The notes under the pieces are model-generated. The model was given only the letters and a program-made list of their open reading frames with translations. It searched no databases and was not told where the DNA came from. Shown in pieces: positions 16,064 to 24,532 of a stretch of DNA of 64,000 bases. Each line of letters starts with the position of its first letter. The first letter of the stretch is position 1. The DNA lies in assembly GCF_900119825.1 (NCBI RefSeq), contig NZ_FPKR01000003.1, positions 1 to 64,000 of the forward strand. Direction: 5' to 3'. A program made the translations under genes and the position numbers. The stretch is from Chitinimonas taiwanensis DSM 18899. Its GTDB lineage: Bacteria; Pseudomonadota; Gammaproteobacteria; Burkholderiales; Chitinimonadaceae.

Positions 16064-16695
16064 CGCTGCCCCTCCTGCGTGCTGAGCTGGGCGGCGGCGC
16101 GGGCCAGAATCGGGTTGGCTTCCAGCGCCGCCAGGCCAGCAGCGATATCGCCGACCATGACAATCGGCTGCTGCTGGTAATAGGCGCCCCAGTTCTCGGG
16201 CTGCGGCACGCGCTCGGCCGCCGCTTCGCTCAGGGCGGTCAGCGGCAGGCCCATGCGCCGGAAGGTGGCGCGTACCGGTGCAGTCAGCGTGAACACCACA
16301 TAGCGGCAGCGCGTGCTGGCCAGGTAACGCATCATCGCCAGGATCAGGCTATGGGTGTGGCCACCCTGGGCGGCCAGATTCCCGAGTTCGACGATATCGG
16401 CGCGCGCCACCGGGCGGTTCAGTGCCTGGGCCACGGCCATCTCCACCGGCTGATTCAGATAGTGCTCAAGAAACAGGCTGCCGCGCTCGGCCGATTGTAG
16501 GCCGGCCGTGGCCAGCAGCTGGCCATCGGCTGCGCGCACGGTGAACTGCTCGGGCAGGAGGCGAATGATGCGTGCCTCGTGCACGGCCTGAAAGCGGGCA
16601 CGCACAAAGGGAAAAATGTCGGGCACATCGGCCGACTCCAGGCGTGCTTGCAAGCACGGACGCGGGCTGTAGGGATAGGCACTCAAGGCGGGCAT
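16060..16695 (-). CDS. Thermostable hemolysin family protein (GNAT-like acyltransferase fold)
   Basis: A 211-residue protein starting MPALSAYPYS. The conserved family blocks are all present: VRARFQAVHEARIIRLLPEQ, LFLEHYLNQPVE, DIVELGNLAAQGG, YVVFTLTAPVRATFRRMGLP, WGAYYQQQPIVMVGDIAAG. The family is named after Vibrio delta-VPH, but the fold is GNAT-like and related to acyl-ACP-using synthases. It has no signal peptide. As first gene of a five-gene coupled operon with a ligase, an O2-using oxidase and an SDR, an acyl-transfer role in a biosynthetic pathway seems more likely than a toxin (inference). A TTG 24 bp upstream is an alternative start. Confidence 0.85.
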   Translation of the reverse strand: MPALSAYPYSPRPCLQARLESADVPDIFPFVRARFQAVHEARIIRLLPEQFTVRAADGQLLATAGLQSAERGSLFLEHYLNQPVEMAVAQALNRPVARADIVELGNLAAQGGHTHSLILAMMRYLASTRCRYVVFTLTAPVRATFRRMGLPLTALSEAAAERVPQPENWGAYYQQQPIVMVGDIAAGLAALEANPILARAAAQLSTQEGQR

Positions 16696-17200
16696 CGCTC
16701 GTTCTCGTTCGTTTTCCAACCGGACGAGCAGATGCTGAGGGCTGTGGCTTAAAGCCAGCTTAAGGGGGGTGTTGCGTGCTGGATAGAGCGCGATTCCGCC
16801 GCCGCGAACAGTCGGGTCCGGCTTTGCGGGCGCGGCGTCTCGCCAGCCGGACAGGCGCGGGCTGGCTTTGACAGGCTTTCGGCACTGGCTTGTCCGGCTG
16901 GGCAGGCAGGCAGCGGAGCCGGACTATGTGTTTACCCGCGTGATTAGTGCATTTGTTCTTATTTTTCAGTGTCTTGTCGTGACTGGCACAGGCCTTGCCA
17001 TGAGAGGCTACCGGCCGGCCCTGGTGGCTGAGCACGGTTCGGCGTGTGGCTCGATCCGCACGCCAGACGACAACACTGGAGAAGACAGACGCTTTGCCCG
17101 ACCTGCCACGCAGCGCCCGCTGCCGTGCTGTCCTGCCGTGCCCCCCTGTCCTCTCCGCGCCTCAAGCCCGGGCCTTGCCCTGGTGGATGACGGAGACAAG
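16696..17200. other. Divergent intergenic region: hemolysin-family operon / liv-type operon
   Basis: About 500 bp between divergent operons. No convincing protein gene was found. The middle (about 16925-16980) is AT-rich relative to its surroundings and is the likely site of promoters. The last 120 bp before the ABC ATPase gene are C-rich and read like a leader. No clear operator was recognised. GGAGACAAG precedes the ATG at 17201. Confidence 0.4.
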
Positions 17201-17989
17201 ATGGACCAAGACATCATTCTGGAAACCCAGGGCCTCGGGAAGGAATTCCGCGGCTTTGCCGCGGTATCCGACGTGAACCTGAAGGTAGCGCGCGGCAGCA
17301 TCCACGCGCTGATCGGCCCGAACGGTGCCGGCAAGACTACCGTGTTCAATCTGCTGACCAAATTCCTGCCGCCTACCCATGGCCGGGTGATCTACCAGGG
17401 CGAGGACATCACCGCGCTGCAGCCGGCCGAGGTGGCGCTCAAGGGCCTGATCCGCTCCTTCCAGATCTCGGCCGTGTTTCCGAATATGAGCGCGCTCGAC
17501 AATGTACGCGTGGCCTTGCTGCGCGTGGCCGGTGGTTCACACCGCTTCTGGACCTCCAACCGCCAGCTCGATGCCTATACCGACCGCGCGATGACCCTGC
17601 TGGCCGATGTCGGCCTGACCGACTTCGCCCAGGTGCTGGCCGGCGAGCTCGCCTATGGCCGCAAGCGCGCGCTGGAAATCGCCACCACCCTGGCGCTCGA
17701 ACCCAAGCTGATGCTGCTCGACGAGCCTACCCAAGGTATGGGCATCGAGGACGTGGACCGAGTGACCGCGCTGATTCGCCGCGTGGCTGAAGGGCGCACG
17801 ATTCTGATGGTCGAGCACAACCTGAAGGTGGTGGCCACCCTGGCCGACAAGATCACCGTGCTGGCGCGCGGCCAGGTGCTTAGCGAGGGCAATTACGCCA
17901 CCGTCTCGCAGGACCCACGTGTGATGGAAGCCTATATGGGCGTCTCGGCCGACGAGGCCACCGAACTCGAAGGAGCCCACCATGGCTGA
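17201..17989 (+). CDS. LivG-type ABC transporter ATPase
   Basis: A 262-residue ATPase from ATG 17201, where the conserved domain begins. It has Walker A GPNGAGKTT, the LivG-specific long insertion after SFQISAVFPNMSALDNV, a signature region AYGRKRALEIATTLALEP and Walker B LMLLDEPTQGMG, plus the H-loop MVEHNLKVV. The signature motif is AYGRKR rather than LSGGQ, as in the LivG family. It overlaps livF by 8 bp. Family substrates include branched-chain amino acids, urea, aromatic acids and short acids. The downstream PHB-degradation genes suggest hydroxybutyrate here (inference). Confidence 0.93.
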   Translation: MDQDIILETQGLGKEFRGFAAVSDVNLKVARGSIHALIGPNGAGKTTVFNLLTKFLPPTHGRVIYQGEDITALQPAEVALKGLIRSFQISAVFPNMSALDNVRVALLRVAGGSHRFWTSNRQLDAYTDRAMTLLADVGLTDFAQVLAGELAYGRKRALEIATTLALEPKLMLLDEPTQGMGIEDVDRVTALIRRVAEGRTILMVEHNLKVVATLADKITVLARGQVLSEGNYATVSQDPRVMEAYMGVSADEATELEGAHHG

Positions 17990-18704
17990 TGTACTCGACC
18001 ACGGCGGCGAAATGCTGCGCGTGACCGGCCTGCATGCGTTTTACGGTGAATCGCACATCCTGCATGGCATCGACTTTGGCGTACGGCGCGGCGAGCTGGT
18101 GACCCTCTTGGGCCGCAATGGTGCTGGGCGTACCACCACACTCAAAGCCATTCTGGGCCTGACCGGCCGGCGCGCCGGCTCGGTGATGGTCAACGGCCGC
18201 GAAGCGATCCAGCTGCCCACCCACAAGATTGCTCACCTTGGTGTGGGCTGGTGCCCGGAAGAGCGCGCGATCTTCTCCAGCCTGAATGTGGAAGAGAACC
18301 TGAACCTGCCGCCCAAGGTGCGCAGCGATGGCATGTCGCTGGAGGAAATCTACGAGCTGTTTCCCAATCTGTGGGAACGGCGCAAGAGCCAGGGCACGCG
18401 CCTGTCGGGTGGCGAGCAGCAGATGCTGGCCATGGCGCGCATCCTGCGCACCGGCGCGCGCCTGCTGCTGCTTGATGAGATCACCGAGGGCCTGGCGCCG
18501 GTGATCGTGAAGAAGATCGGCGACAGCGTGCGCCTCCTGAAGGCGCGCGGCTACACCATCGTGCTGGTCGAGCAGAACTTCCGCTTTGCCGCCGGCATTG
18601 CCGACCGCCACTACGTGATCGAACACGGCCAGGTGGTGGACGCGGTCTCGGCCGAGGAGCTGTCGGCCAGCGCCGACCGGCTCAACAAGTATCTGGGCGT
18701 CTAA
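17982..18704 (+). CDS. LivF-type ABC transporter ATPase, Walker A Lys replaced by Arg
   Basis: A 240-residue ATPase. Walker A reads GRNGAGRTTT with Arg50 where most ATPases have Lys; the DNA codon is CGT. Signature LSGGEQQMLAMARIL and Walker B LLLLDEITEGLAP are normal, and the H-loop is VEQNFRFAA. I recall the same GRNGAGRTTT form in other betaproteobacterial LivF-like proteins, so it is probably a subfamily trait. It pairs with the intact LivG-type subunit. It starts inside the end of livG and is followed after 53 bp by the binding-protein gene. Confidence 0.93.
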   Translation: MADVLDHGGEMLRVTGLHAFYGESHILHGIDFGVRRGELVTLLGRNGAGRTTTLKAILGLTGRRAGSVMVNGREAIQLPTHKIAHLGVGWCPEERAIFSSLNVEENLNLPPKVRSDGMSLEEIYELFPNLWERRKSQGTRLSGGEQQMLAMARILRTGARLLLLDEITEGLAPVIVKKIGDSVRLLKARGYTIVLVEQNFRFAAGIADRHYVIEHGQVVDAVSAEELSASADRLNKYLGV

Positions 18705-18757
18705 GCGCCCCTACGCATCCCTTGCAACACCCATCCAAAAACAACGGAGACATCATC

Positions 18758-19960
18758 ATGCAAGCACGACGCAAACAACTCGCCCTGGCCCTTGCGCTGG
18801 CCCTGCCGGGCCTGGCCGTGGCCGGCCCGATCTCGGACGATGTGGTCAAGATCGGCATCCTGACCGATATGTCGGGCGTGTATGCCGGCGTGGGCGGCAA
18901 GGGCTCGGTGATTGCCGCGGAAATGGCGATTGCCGATTTCGGCGGCAAGGTGGCGGGCAAGCCAATCCAGGTGGTCAGCGCCGACCACCAGAACAAGGCC
19001 GATATCGGCGCCGGCAAGGCGCGCGAATGGTTCGACACCCAGGGCGTGGACATGATCAATGACTTGCTCAACTCGGGCGTGGGCATTGCGGTGCAGAAGC
19101 TCGGTGCGGAAAAGAAGCGCATCACCATCAATAACGGCGCCGGTTCCACCGCGCTGACCGGCAAGGAATGCTCGCCCTACGGCATCCACTACGCCTACGA
19201 CACCTATGCGCTGGCCAAGGGCACCGCCACCGCGCTGATGAAGCAGGGCATGGATTCCTGGTACTTCCTGCAGGCCGACTATGCGTTCGGCCAGGCCCTG
19301 CAAGGCGATGCCGCCAAGATCGTCCAGGCGCTGGGCGGCAAGGTGGCCGGCACGGTCAAGCATCCGCTGTCCTCGACGGATTTCTCTTCCTATCTGCTGC
19401 AGGCGCAAAGCTCGGGCGCCAAGGTGGTGGGCCTGGCGAACGCGGGCGGCGACTTCGTCAACGCGGTCAAGCAGGCCAAGGAATTCGGCCTCAAGCAGAC
19501 CATCGTCGGCCTCCTGGTATTCGATAGCGATGTGAAGGCACTGGGCCTGAACGCCGCCCAGGGCATGAAGTTCACCACCGCCTATTCCTGGGAGCTGAAC
19601 CCGGAGATGGAAGCCTTCGGCAAGAAGTTCTTCGCCAAGGCCGGCTTCATGCCGACCATGGACCACGCCGGCGTGTACTCCTCGACCATGCATTACCTGA
19701 ACGCGATCAAGGCTACCGGCACCGATGACGCCGATGCGGTGATGAAGAAGATGCGCGAGACCCCGGTCAATGACTTCTTCGCCAAGAAGGGCGTGATCCG
19801 CGAGGACGGCCGCTTCGTGCATGACATGTATCTGGTGGAAGTGCTCAAGCCGTCCGAATCCAAGGGGCAGTGGGATCAGCTCAAGCTGGTGGCCACCATC
19901 CCGGGTGAGCAGGCCTTCAAGCCGCTGTCGGCCAGCGAGTGCGCATTGGTGAAGAAATAA
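18758..19960 (+). CDS. LivK-like periplasmic substrate-binding protein
   Basis: A 400-residue Peripla_BP_6 protein with signal peptide MQARRKQLALALALALPGLAVA. The start at 18758 follows AACGGAGACATCATC. The N-terminal lobe opens VVKIGILTDMSGVYAGVGG. Other family traits are NNGAGSTALTGKECSPYGIH, WYFLQADYAFG and a Cys pair. It binds the substrate of the flanking ATPase/permease genes. Closest kin in memory are the larger LivK-like proteins for short organic acids rather than classical leucine-binding proteins. A strong hairpin follows, before livH. Confidence 0.92.
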   Translation: MQARRKQLALALALALPGLAVAGPISDDVVKIGILTDMSGVYAGVGGKGSVIAAEMAIADFGGKVAGKPIQVVSADHQNKADIGAGKAREWFDTQGVDMINDLLNSGVGIAVQKLGAEKKRITINNGAGSTALTGKECSPYGIHYAYDTYALAKGTATALMKQGMDSWYFLQADYAFGQALQGDAAKIVQALGGKVAGTVKHPLSSTDFSSYLLQAQSSGAKVVGLANAGGDFVNAVKQAKEFGLKQTIVGLLVFDSDVKALGLNAAQGMKFTTAYSWELNPEMEAFGKKFFAKAGFMPTMDHAGVYSSTMHYLNAIKATGTDDADAVMKKMRETPVNDFFAKKGVIREDGRFVHDMYLVEVLKPSESKGQWDQLKLVATIPGEQAFKPLSASECALVKK

Positions 19961-19967
19961 GCCGTGG

Positions 19968-19993
19968 CGCGCGGCCCCGGCGTGGGCCGCGCG
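19968..19993 (+). promoter_or_regulatory. GC-rich hairpin between binding-protein and permease genes
   Basis: A 10-bp perfect stem, CGCGCGGCCC (19968-19977) and GGGCCGCGCG (19984-19993), with a 6-nt loop, directly after the binding-protein stop. There is no T run, so it is probably not a full terminator. Such stems after binding-protein genes stabilise the upstream mRNA and lower permease expression. Confidence 0.6.
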
Positions 19994-20061
19994 TGCAAGT
20001 GTGGTCTCCCTCGCCCTCGTGCGGGGGAGGGCAGCGCTGATGTTTTGATGAGGTTGACTCC

Positions 20062-20967
20062 ATGGATATCCCCCTCCAGGCCGTACTGTCGCAGGCCATG
20101 CTCGGGCTGAACAATGGCGCGTTCTACGCGCTGCTCAGCCTTGGCCTTGCGGTGATCTTCGGCATGCTGAACGTGGTGAACTTTGCCCACGGTGCGTTTT
20201 ACATGCTGGGTGCGTTTGCCGCGCTGCTCGGCTTTGATTACCTAGGTCGCTTCCTGGGCGACGAATCGCTGCGCATGAGCTTCTGGGCCGCGCTTATCCT
20301 GGGCCCGCTCATCGTGGGCAGTATCGGCGTGGTGGTGGAAAAGACCATGCTGCAGCGCCTGTATAAGGTCGACCATCTGTACGGCCTGCTGCTTACCTTT
20401 GGCCTCGCGCTGATCTTCGAGGGTGTGTTCACCAATTACTTCAATGTCTCGGGCGAGCCCTATAACGGCAAGCCGGAAATCCTGGAAGGCGCGTTCGACC
20501 TGGGTTTCATGTTCTTTCCCAAGTACCGGCTGTTCGCCATCGTGCTTTCGCTGGCGGTGTGCTTCGGCGTTTGGTACCTGATCGAACGCACACGCCTGGG
20601 CAGCTATCTGCGTGCCGGCACCGAGAACCCCGATGTGACGCGCGCCTTCGGCATTGATGTGCCGATGCTGCGCACACTCACCTATTTCCTCGGAGTGGCG
20701 CTGGCTGGCCTCGCCGGTGTGGTGGCGGCACCGATCTACTCGGTCAGCCCGAAGATGGGTTCGGACCTGATCATCATCGTGTTCGCGGTGGTGGTGATCG
20801 GCGGCATGGGTTCCATCATGGGCGCCATCGTCACCGGCCTCGCGCTCGGCCTCTTGGAAGGCGTGGTCAAGGTGTTCTACCCGCCGCTGGCCAATACCGT
20901 GATCTTCATCGTGATGGCGCTGGTGCTGCTGTGGCGCCCGGCCGGCCTGTTCGGCAAGGAGGCCTGA
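20062..20967 (+). CDS. LivH-type ABC permease
   Basis: A 301-residue inner-membrane permease with about eight hydrophobic segments. The family start region ALLSLGLAVIFGMLNVVNFA and AHGAFYMLGAF are clear. The conserved cytoplasmic loop RAFGIDVPMLRTLTYFLGVA and GGMGSIMGAIVTGLALGLLE sit in the C-terminal half. With LivM it forms the transmembrane channel. It lies 1 bp upstream of livM. Confidence 0.94.
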   Translation: MDIPLQAVLSQAMLGLNNGAFYALLSLGLAVIFGMLNVVNFAHGAFYMLGAFAALLGFDYLGRFLGDESLRMSFWAALILGPLIVGSIGVVVEKTMLQRLYKVDHLYGLLLTFGLALIFEGVFTNYFNVSGEPYNGKPEILEGAFDLGFMFFPKYRLFAIVLSLAVCFGVWYLIERTRLGSYLRAGTENPDVTRAFGIDVPMLRTLTYFLGVALAGLAGVVAAPIYSVSPKMGSDLIIIVFAVVVIGGMGSIMGAIVTGLALGLLEGVVKVFYPPLANTVIFIVMALVLLWRPAGLFGKEA

Positions 20968-20968
20968 G

Positions 20969-21970
20969 ATGCAAGCGCATGATCTGAATCAAACCAGCCT
21001 GAATGTGGTGCGCATGGCCGACTCCCGTCCCAACTACCTGCCCTGGGGCATGGCGCTGGCTGTCTGCGCCGCCGCGCCCTTCTTCATTTACCCGGTGTTC
21101 GCGATGGAGCTGATGTGCTTCGCGCTGTTCGCCTGTGCCTTCAATCTGCTGCTCGGCTTTGGTGGCCTGCTCAGCTTTGGCCATGCCTGCTTCTTTGGTG
21201 GCGCCGCCTATCTGAGCGGCCATGCGCTCAAGGTCTGGGGCCTGACACCCGAGCTCGGCATTCTGTTCGCCACCGCCGGCGCGGCCGTGCTGGGTCTCTT
21301 GATTGGCCTGGTGGCCATCCGCCGCCAGGGCATCTACTTCGCCATGGTGACGCTGGCACTCGCGCAGATCGTGTTCTTCGCCTGCCTGCAGCTGCCGATG
21401 ACCGGTGGCGAGGACGGACTGCAGGGCATTCCTAAGGGGCGCCTCCTGGGCCTGATCGATCTATCCGCCACGGTCAGCATCGGCGGCCAGCAGCTACCGC
21501 TGGCGCTGTACTTCTTCGTGCTGGCCATCACCTTCGGCGGTTACTGGCTGATCTGGCGTACGGTCAACTCGCCCTTCGGCGTGGCCTTGAAGGCGATCCG
21601 CGAGAACGAGGCGCGCGCGCTCTCGCTCGGCTACCGGGTCGACCGTTACAAGCTGGCCGCCTTCGTGATGTCGGCCGCGCTGGCCGGCCTCGCTGGCGCC
21701 ACCAAGGCGCTGGTGGTGGGGCTCGCCTCACTGACCGATGTGTCCTGGCATATGTCGGGCGAGGTGGTGCTGATGACCCTGCTGGGTGGCATGGGCACCC
21801 TGCTCGGGCCGGTGGTCGGTGCGGTCACCGTGGTCAGCCTGCACCACGAGCTATCCAGCCTCGGCTCCTGGGTCACCGTCACCATCGGCAGCATCTTCGT
21901 GCTGTGCGTGCTGGCCTTCCGGCGCGGCATCGTGGGCGAGATTGCCCATAGGCTGAAGAAGACCTTCTAG
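20969..21970 (+). CDS. LivM-type ABC permease
   Basis: A 333-residue permease with about nine hydrophobic segments. Family regions are FNLLLGFGGLLSFGHACFFG, RRQGIYFAMVTLALAQIVFF, the coupling loop LKAIRENEARALSLGYRVDR and GGMGTLLGPVVGAVTVV. It is second permease of the set and begins 1 bp after livH. The PHB-oligomer hydrolase gene follows after 117 bp on the same strand. Confidence 0.94.
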   Translation: MQAHDLNQTSLNVVRMADSRPNYLPWGMALAVCAAAPFFIYPVFAMELMCFALFACAFNLLLGFGGLLSFGHACFFGGAAYLSGHALKVWGLTPELGILFATAGAAVLGLLIGLVAIRRQGIYFAMVTLALAQIVFFACLQLPMTGGEDGLQGIPKGRLLGLIDLSATVSIGGQQLPLALYFFVLAITFGGYWLIWRTVNSPFGVALKAIRENEARALSLGYRVDRYKLAAFVMSAALAGLAGATKALVVGLASLTDVSWHMSGEVVLMTLLGGMGTLLGPVVGAVTVVSLHHELSSLGSWVTVTIGSIFVLCVLAFRRGIVGEIAHRLKKTF

Positions 21971-22087
21971 CGCCACCCGGCCCACCCACACCGTTCCACG
22001 CACTGAATTCACCCCTCCCGCGCCAGCTGGCTGGCGCCGGGCGGGCTAGCTGCAGCCTGACTTCCCATAAAAACTGGAGACAATGTC

Positions 22088-24226
22088 ATGCCCCTGCCTT
22101 ACCTGAAGCCTTTGAGCAGCGCCCTGATCCTGTGCTTTACCCTGGCCGCCTGTGGTAGCGATGACCCGGCCCCGGTGGCCAAGAATGTCAAACCCGGCTG
22201 GCTGGGCAGTATCGCCAGCAAGACTTACGACGGCACGAGCGACGACCTGCTGACCGCGGGCCTGGGCAAGACCGGCCTTGCCGGTGCGCGGCCAGCCTTT
22301 GCCGACGCGAGCGCACCGACAGCGGCCGAGCTGCGCCGCGATGCGATCTACAACAACTACCGCGCGCTGGTGGATATGACCACGACCGGTGGCTATGGCC
22401 GCCTGTATGGGCCGAATATCGACCGCAGCGGCAATGACTCGCTGGGCGAGGGCAAGATTGCCGGCGAGGAGCATATCGCCTTCGCCGACGATGGCACTGG
22501 CCGCCAGAACGTGACCCTGATGGTGCAGATTCCGGCCAGCTTCGACAGCAGCCGCCCCTGCGTGGTGACCGCCACCTCAAGCGGTTCGCGCGGCGTGTAT
22601 GGCGCAATCTCGGCCGCGGGGGAATGGGGGCTCAAGCAAGGCTGCGCGGTCGCCTATGCCGACAAGGGCAGCGGTCTTGGCGTACATGATCTGGCCAATG
22701 ACACGGTCAATCTGATCGACGGCACCCGCGCCAGCCGTGCCAGCGCCGGTACGAACGCCAACTTCAGCGCCGCGCTCAGCGATGCCGAGTTGGCCAGCTT
22801 CAATGCCGCCTTCCCGAACCGGATTGCGCTCAAGCATGCGCATTCGCAGCAGAACAGTGAGAAGGACTGGGGTCAGGCCACGCTGCGCGCGGTCGAGTTC
22901 GCCTTCTATCTGCTGAACGAGAAATACGCAGCGGCCGCCGACGGTGGTGGCAAGCGCGCCGATTATGCAACCCCGGCCAGGGTGACTGTGATTGCCGCCT
23001 CGGTCTCGAATGGCGGTGGCGCCGCGCTGGCCGCGGCCGAGCAGGACAGCCGCGGCCTGATCGACGGCGTGGCCGTGGGTGAACCGCAGGCCCAGCCCAA
23101 GGATGTGAGCGGCATCAGCATCCAGCAGGGCGGGGTGCTGCAGACCAGCATCGGCAAGCCCTTGATCGACTACTTCACCCTGGCCAATCTCTACCAGCCC
23201 TGCGCGGTGCAGGCCGCTGCCCTGGCCGGTACCAACTCGGCCTTCAATGCGGTGAACGCGACCTTGGGGGCGGCGCGCTGCAGCAGCCTGGCTGCCAAGG
23301 GCCTGGTCACCGGCGCCACGCTGGAGGAGCAGGCCAGCGATGCGCTGGCCAAGCTACGCGCCGGCGGCTGGCTGGCCGAAGCTGACGCGCTGCACGCCAG
23401 CCACTACGGCCTGAATGCCACCCTGGGCGTGACCATGGCTTATGTGAACGCCTATGGCCGCTTCAGCGTGGCCGACAATGTGTGTGGCTATAGCTATGCA
23501 TTTACCGATGCGACTACCGGTGCGGTGGTGGCACCGCTGGCCAATAATCTGGCCGCCATCTTCGGCAATGGCAATGGCGTGCCACCCACGGGCGGGATCA
23601 GCGTGGTCAACAATCTGAGCGTGGGCGGCGCGCGCGCCGATGCCTTCTCGCTGTCGGCCTCCACCAATAGCGCTGACTACAACATCGATGGCGCGATCTG
23701 CCTGCGCAAGCTGGCCACCGGCATCGACCCCTTGACCGGGGCGGCACTCAGCGGCAGCGAGCTAGCCCAGTCCGACAAGGTGCGCGCCGGTGTGGCCGAG
23801 ACGCTGCTCAGTGCGAATCTGCGCGGCAAGCCAGCCATTATCGTGGCCGGCCGTGCCGATGCGCTGATTCCGGTCAACCACGCAGCGCGCGCCTATTACG
23901 CCGCCAACCAGAAGGTGGAAGGAGCCAGCTCGCGGCTGCGCTATATCGAGGTCACCCACGGGCAGCATTTCGATGCCTTCCTCGGCCTGTCCGGCTTCCC
24001 GACCCGCTTTATCCCGCTGCATGTGTATGCGGGCCGCGCGCTGGATGCGATGTGGGACCACCTGCAGCACGGCACGGCGCTACCCAAGAGCCAGCTGGTG
24101 CGCACCACGCCGCGTGTCAATGCCAGCGACAACATCAGCAGCGCCAATGTGCCCTATATCGCCGCCAATCCGGCCGGCAGCGAGGCGATCAGCTACGCGG
24201 CCGGCGTGCTGAGCGTGCCCAACTAG
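22088..24226 (+). CDS. D-(-)-3-hydroxybutyrate oligomer hydrolase (lipoprotein)
   Basis: A 712-residue protein of the 3-hydroxybutyrate oligomer hydrolase family. The N-terminus has a lipobox, LAAC with Cys22, so it should be a lipid-anchored envelope protein. The nucleophile region is AASVSNGGGAAL, with Ser307 the likely catalytic residue. The C-terminal acid/His region includes IIVAGRADALIPVNHAARAY and VTHGQHFDAF. It cleaves oligomers released from poly(3-hydroxybutyrate) to monomers. It lies between the ABC transporter and a porin, upstream of a secreted depolymerase, which fits one degradation-uptake route. Confidence 0.9.
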   Translation: MPLPYLKPLSSALILCFTLAACGSDDPAPVAKNVKPGWLGSIASKTYDGTSDDLLTAGLGKTGLAGARPAFADASAPTAAELRRDAIYNNYRALVDMTTTGGYGRLYGPNIDRSGNDSLGEGKIAGEEHIAFADDGTGRQNVTLMVQIPASFDSSRPCVVTATSSGSRGVYGAISAAGEWGLKQGCAVAYADKGSGLGVHDLANDTVNLIDGTRASRASAGTNANFSAALSDAELASFNAAFPNRIALKHAHSQQNSEKDWGQATLRAVEFAFYLLNEKYAAAADGGGKRADYATPARVTVIAASVSNGGGAALAAAEQDSRGLIDGVAVGEPQAQPKDVSGISIQQGGVLQTSIGKPLIDYFTLANLYQPCAVQAAALAGTNSAFNAVNATLGAARCSSLAAKGLVTGATLEEQASDALAKLRAGGWLAEADALHASHYGLNATLGVTMAYVNAYGRFSVADNVCGYSYAFTDATTGAVVAPLANNLAAIFGNGNGVPPTGGISVVNNLSVGGARADAFSLSASTNSADYNIDGAICLRKLATGIDPLTGAALSGSELAQSDKVRAGVAETLLSANLRGKPAIIVAGRADALIPVNHAARAYYAANQKVEGASSRLRYIEVTHGQHFDAFLGLSGFPTRFIPLHVYAGRALDAMWDHLQHGTALPKSQLVRTTPRVNASDNISSANVPYIAANPAGSEAISYAAGVLSVPN

Positions 24227-24532
24227 GGCGGTCTGCGCACCGACCGGCGCCGCCTGCTGGCGGCGCTGCACCCGGTATGCCAGCAGGCGGGGGCGGTTGC
24301 TTCTTGGTCCGGGTTTTCCGGCCCCGCCTGCCCGGCATGCCACTACCGAACAAGGCCCTGTCGCAATGCGGAAGGCAGGGTCTGGCCAAAGCGTGCTCCG
24401 CAAACACTGGGTGGCAGCCGTGATCCGGCCTGCGCCACCGCGCCGGGGCGGCCAGCCCGCTCCGGCGACCTTTTTTGGCCCATCGATTCAGGCAACAAAC
24501 ACAACGCAGTACTGACAACGGAGATAACACCT
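24227..24532. repeat. Intergenic region with inverted repeats, hydrolase to porin
   Basis: Two dyads are visible. GCGCCGCC (24247-24254) pairs with GGCGGCGC (24259-24266). A longer imperfect pair is GGTATGCCAGCAGGCGGGG near 24275 against CCCCGCCTGCCCGGCATGCC near 24323. No T run follows either. The second could fold back over about 70 nt. The porin RBS ACGGAGATAACACC ends the region. No gene was found. Confidence 0.45.

Noticed and set aside
16060-16695. The thermostable hemolysin gene as a secreted toxin
   Set aside because: It has no signal peptide or membrane segment, and its GNAT-like fold and operon partners fit biosynthesis better. The family name alone was not taken as evidence of toxicity.
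16860-17200. N-terminal extension of the LivG-type ATPase
   Set aside because: The extra 111 residues are low-complexity and the ABC domain begins right after ATG 17201.
17201-21970. The Liv-type genes as a branched-chain amino acid transporter
   Set aside because: The family is broad and the neighbours degrade PHB. I left gene symbols blank and did not assign leucine transport.
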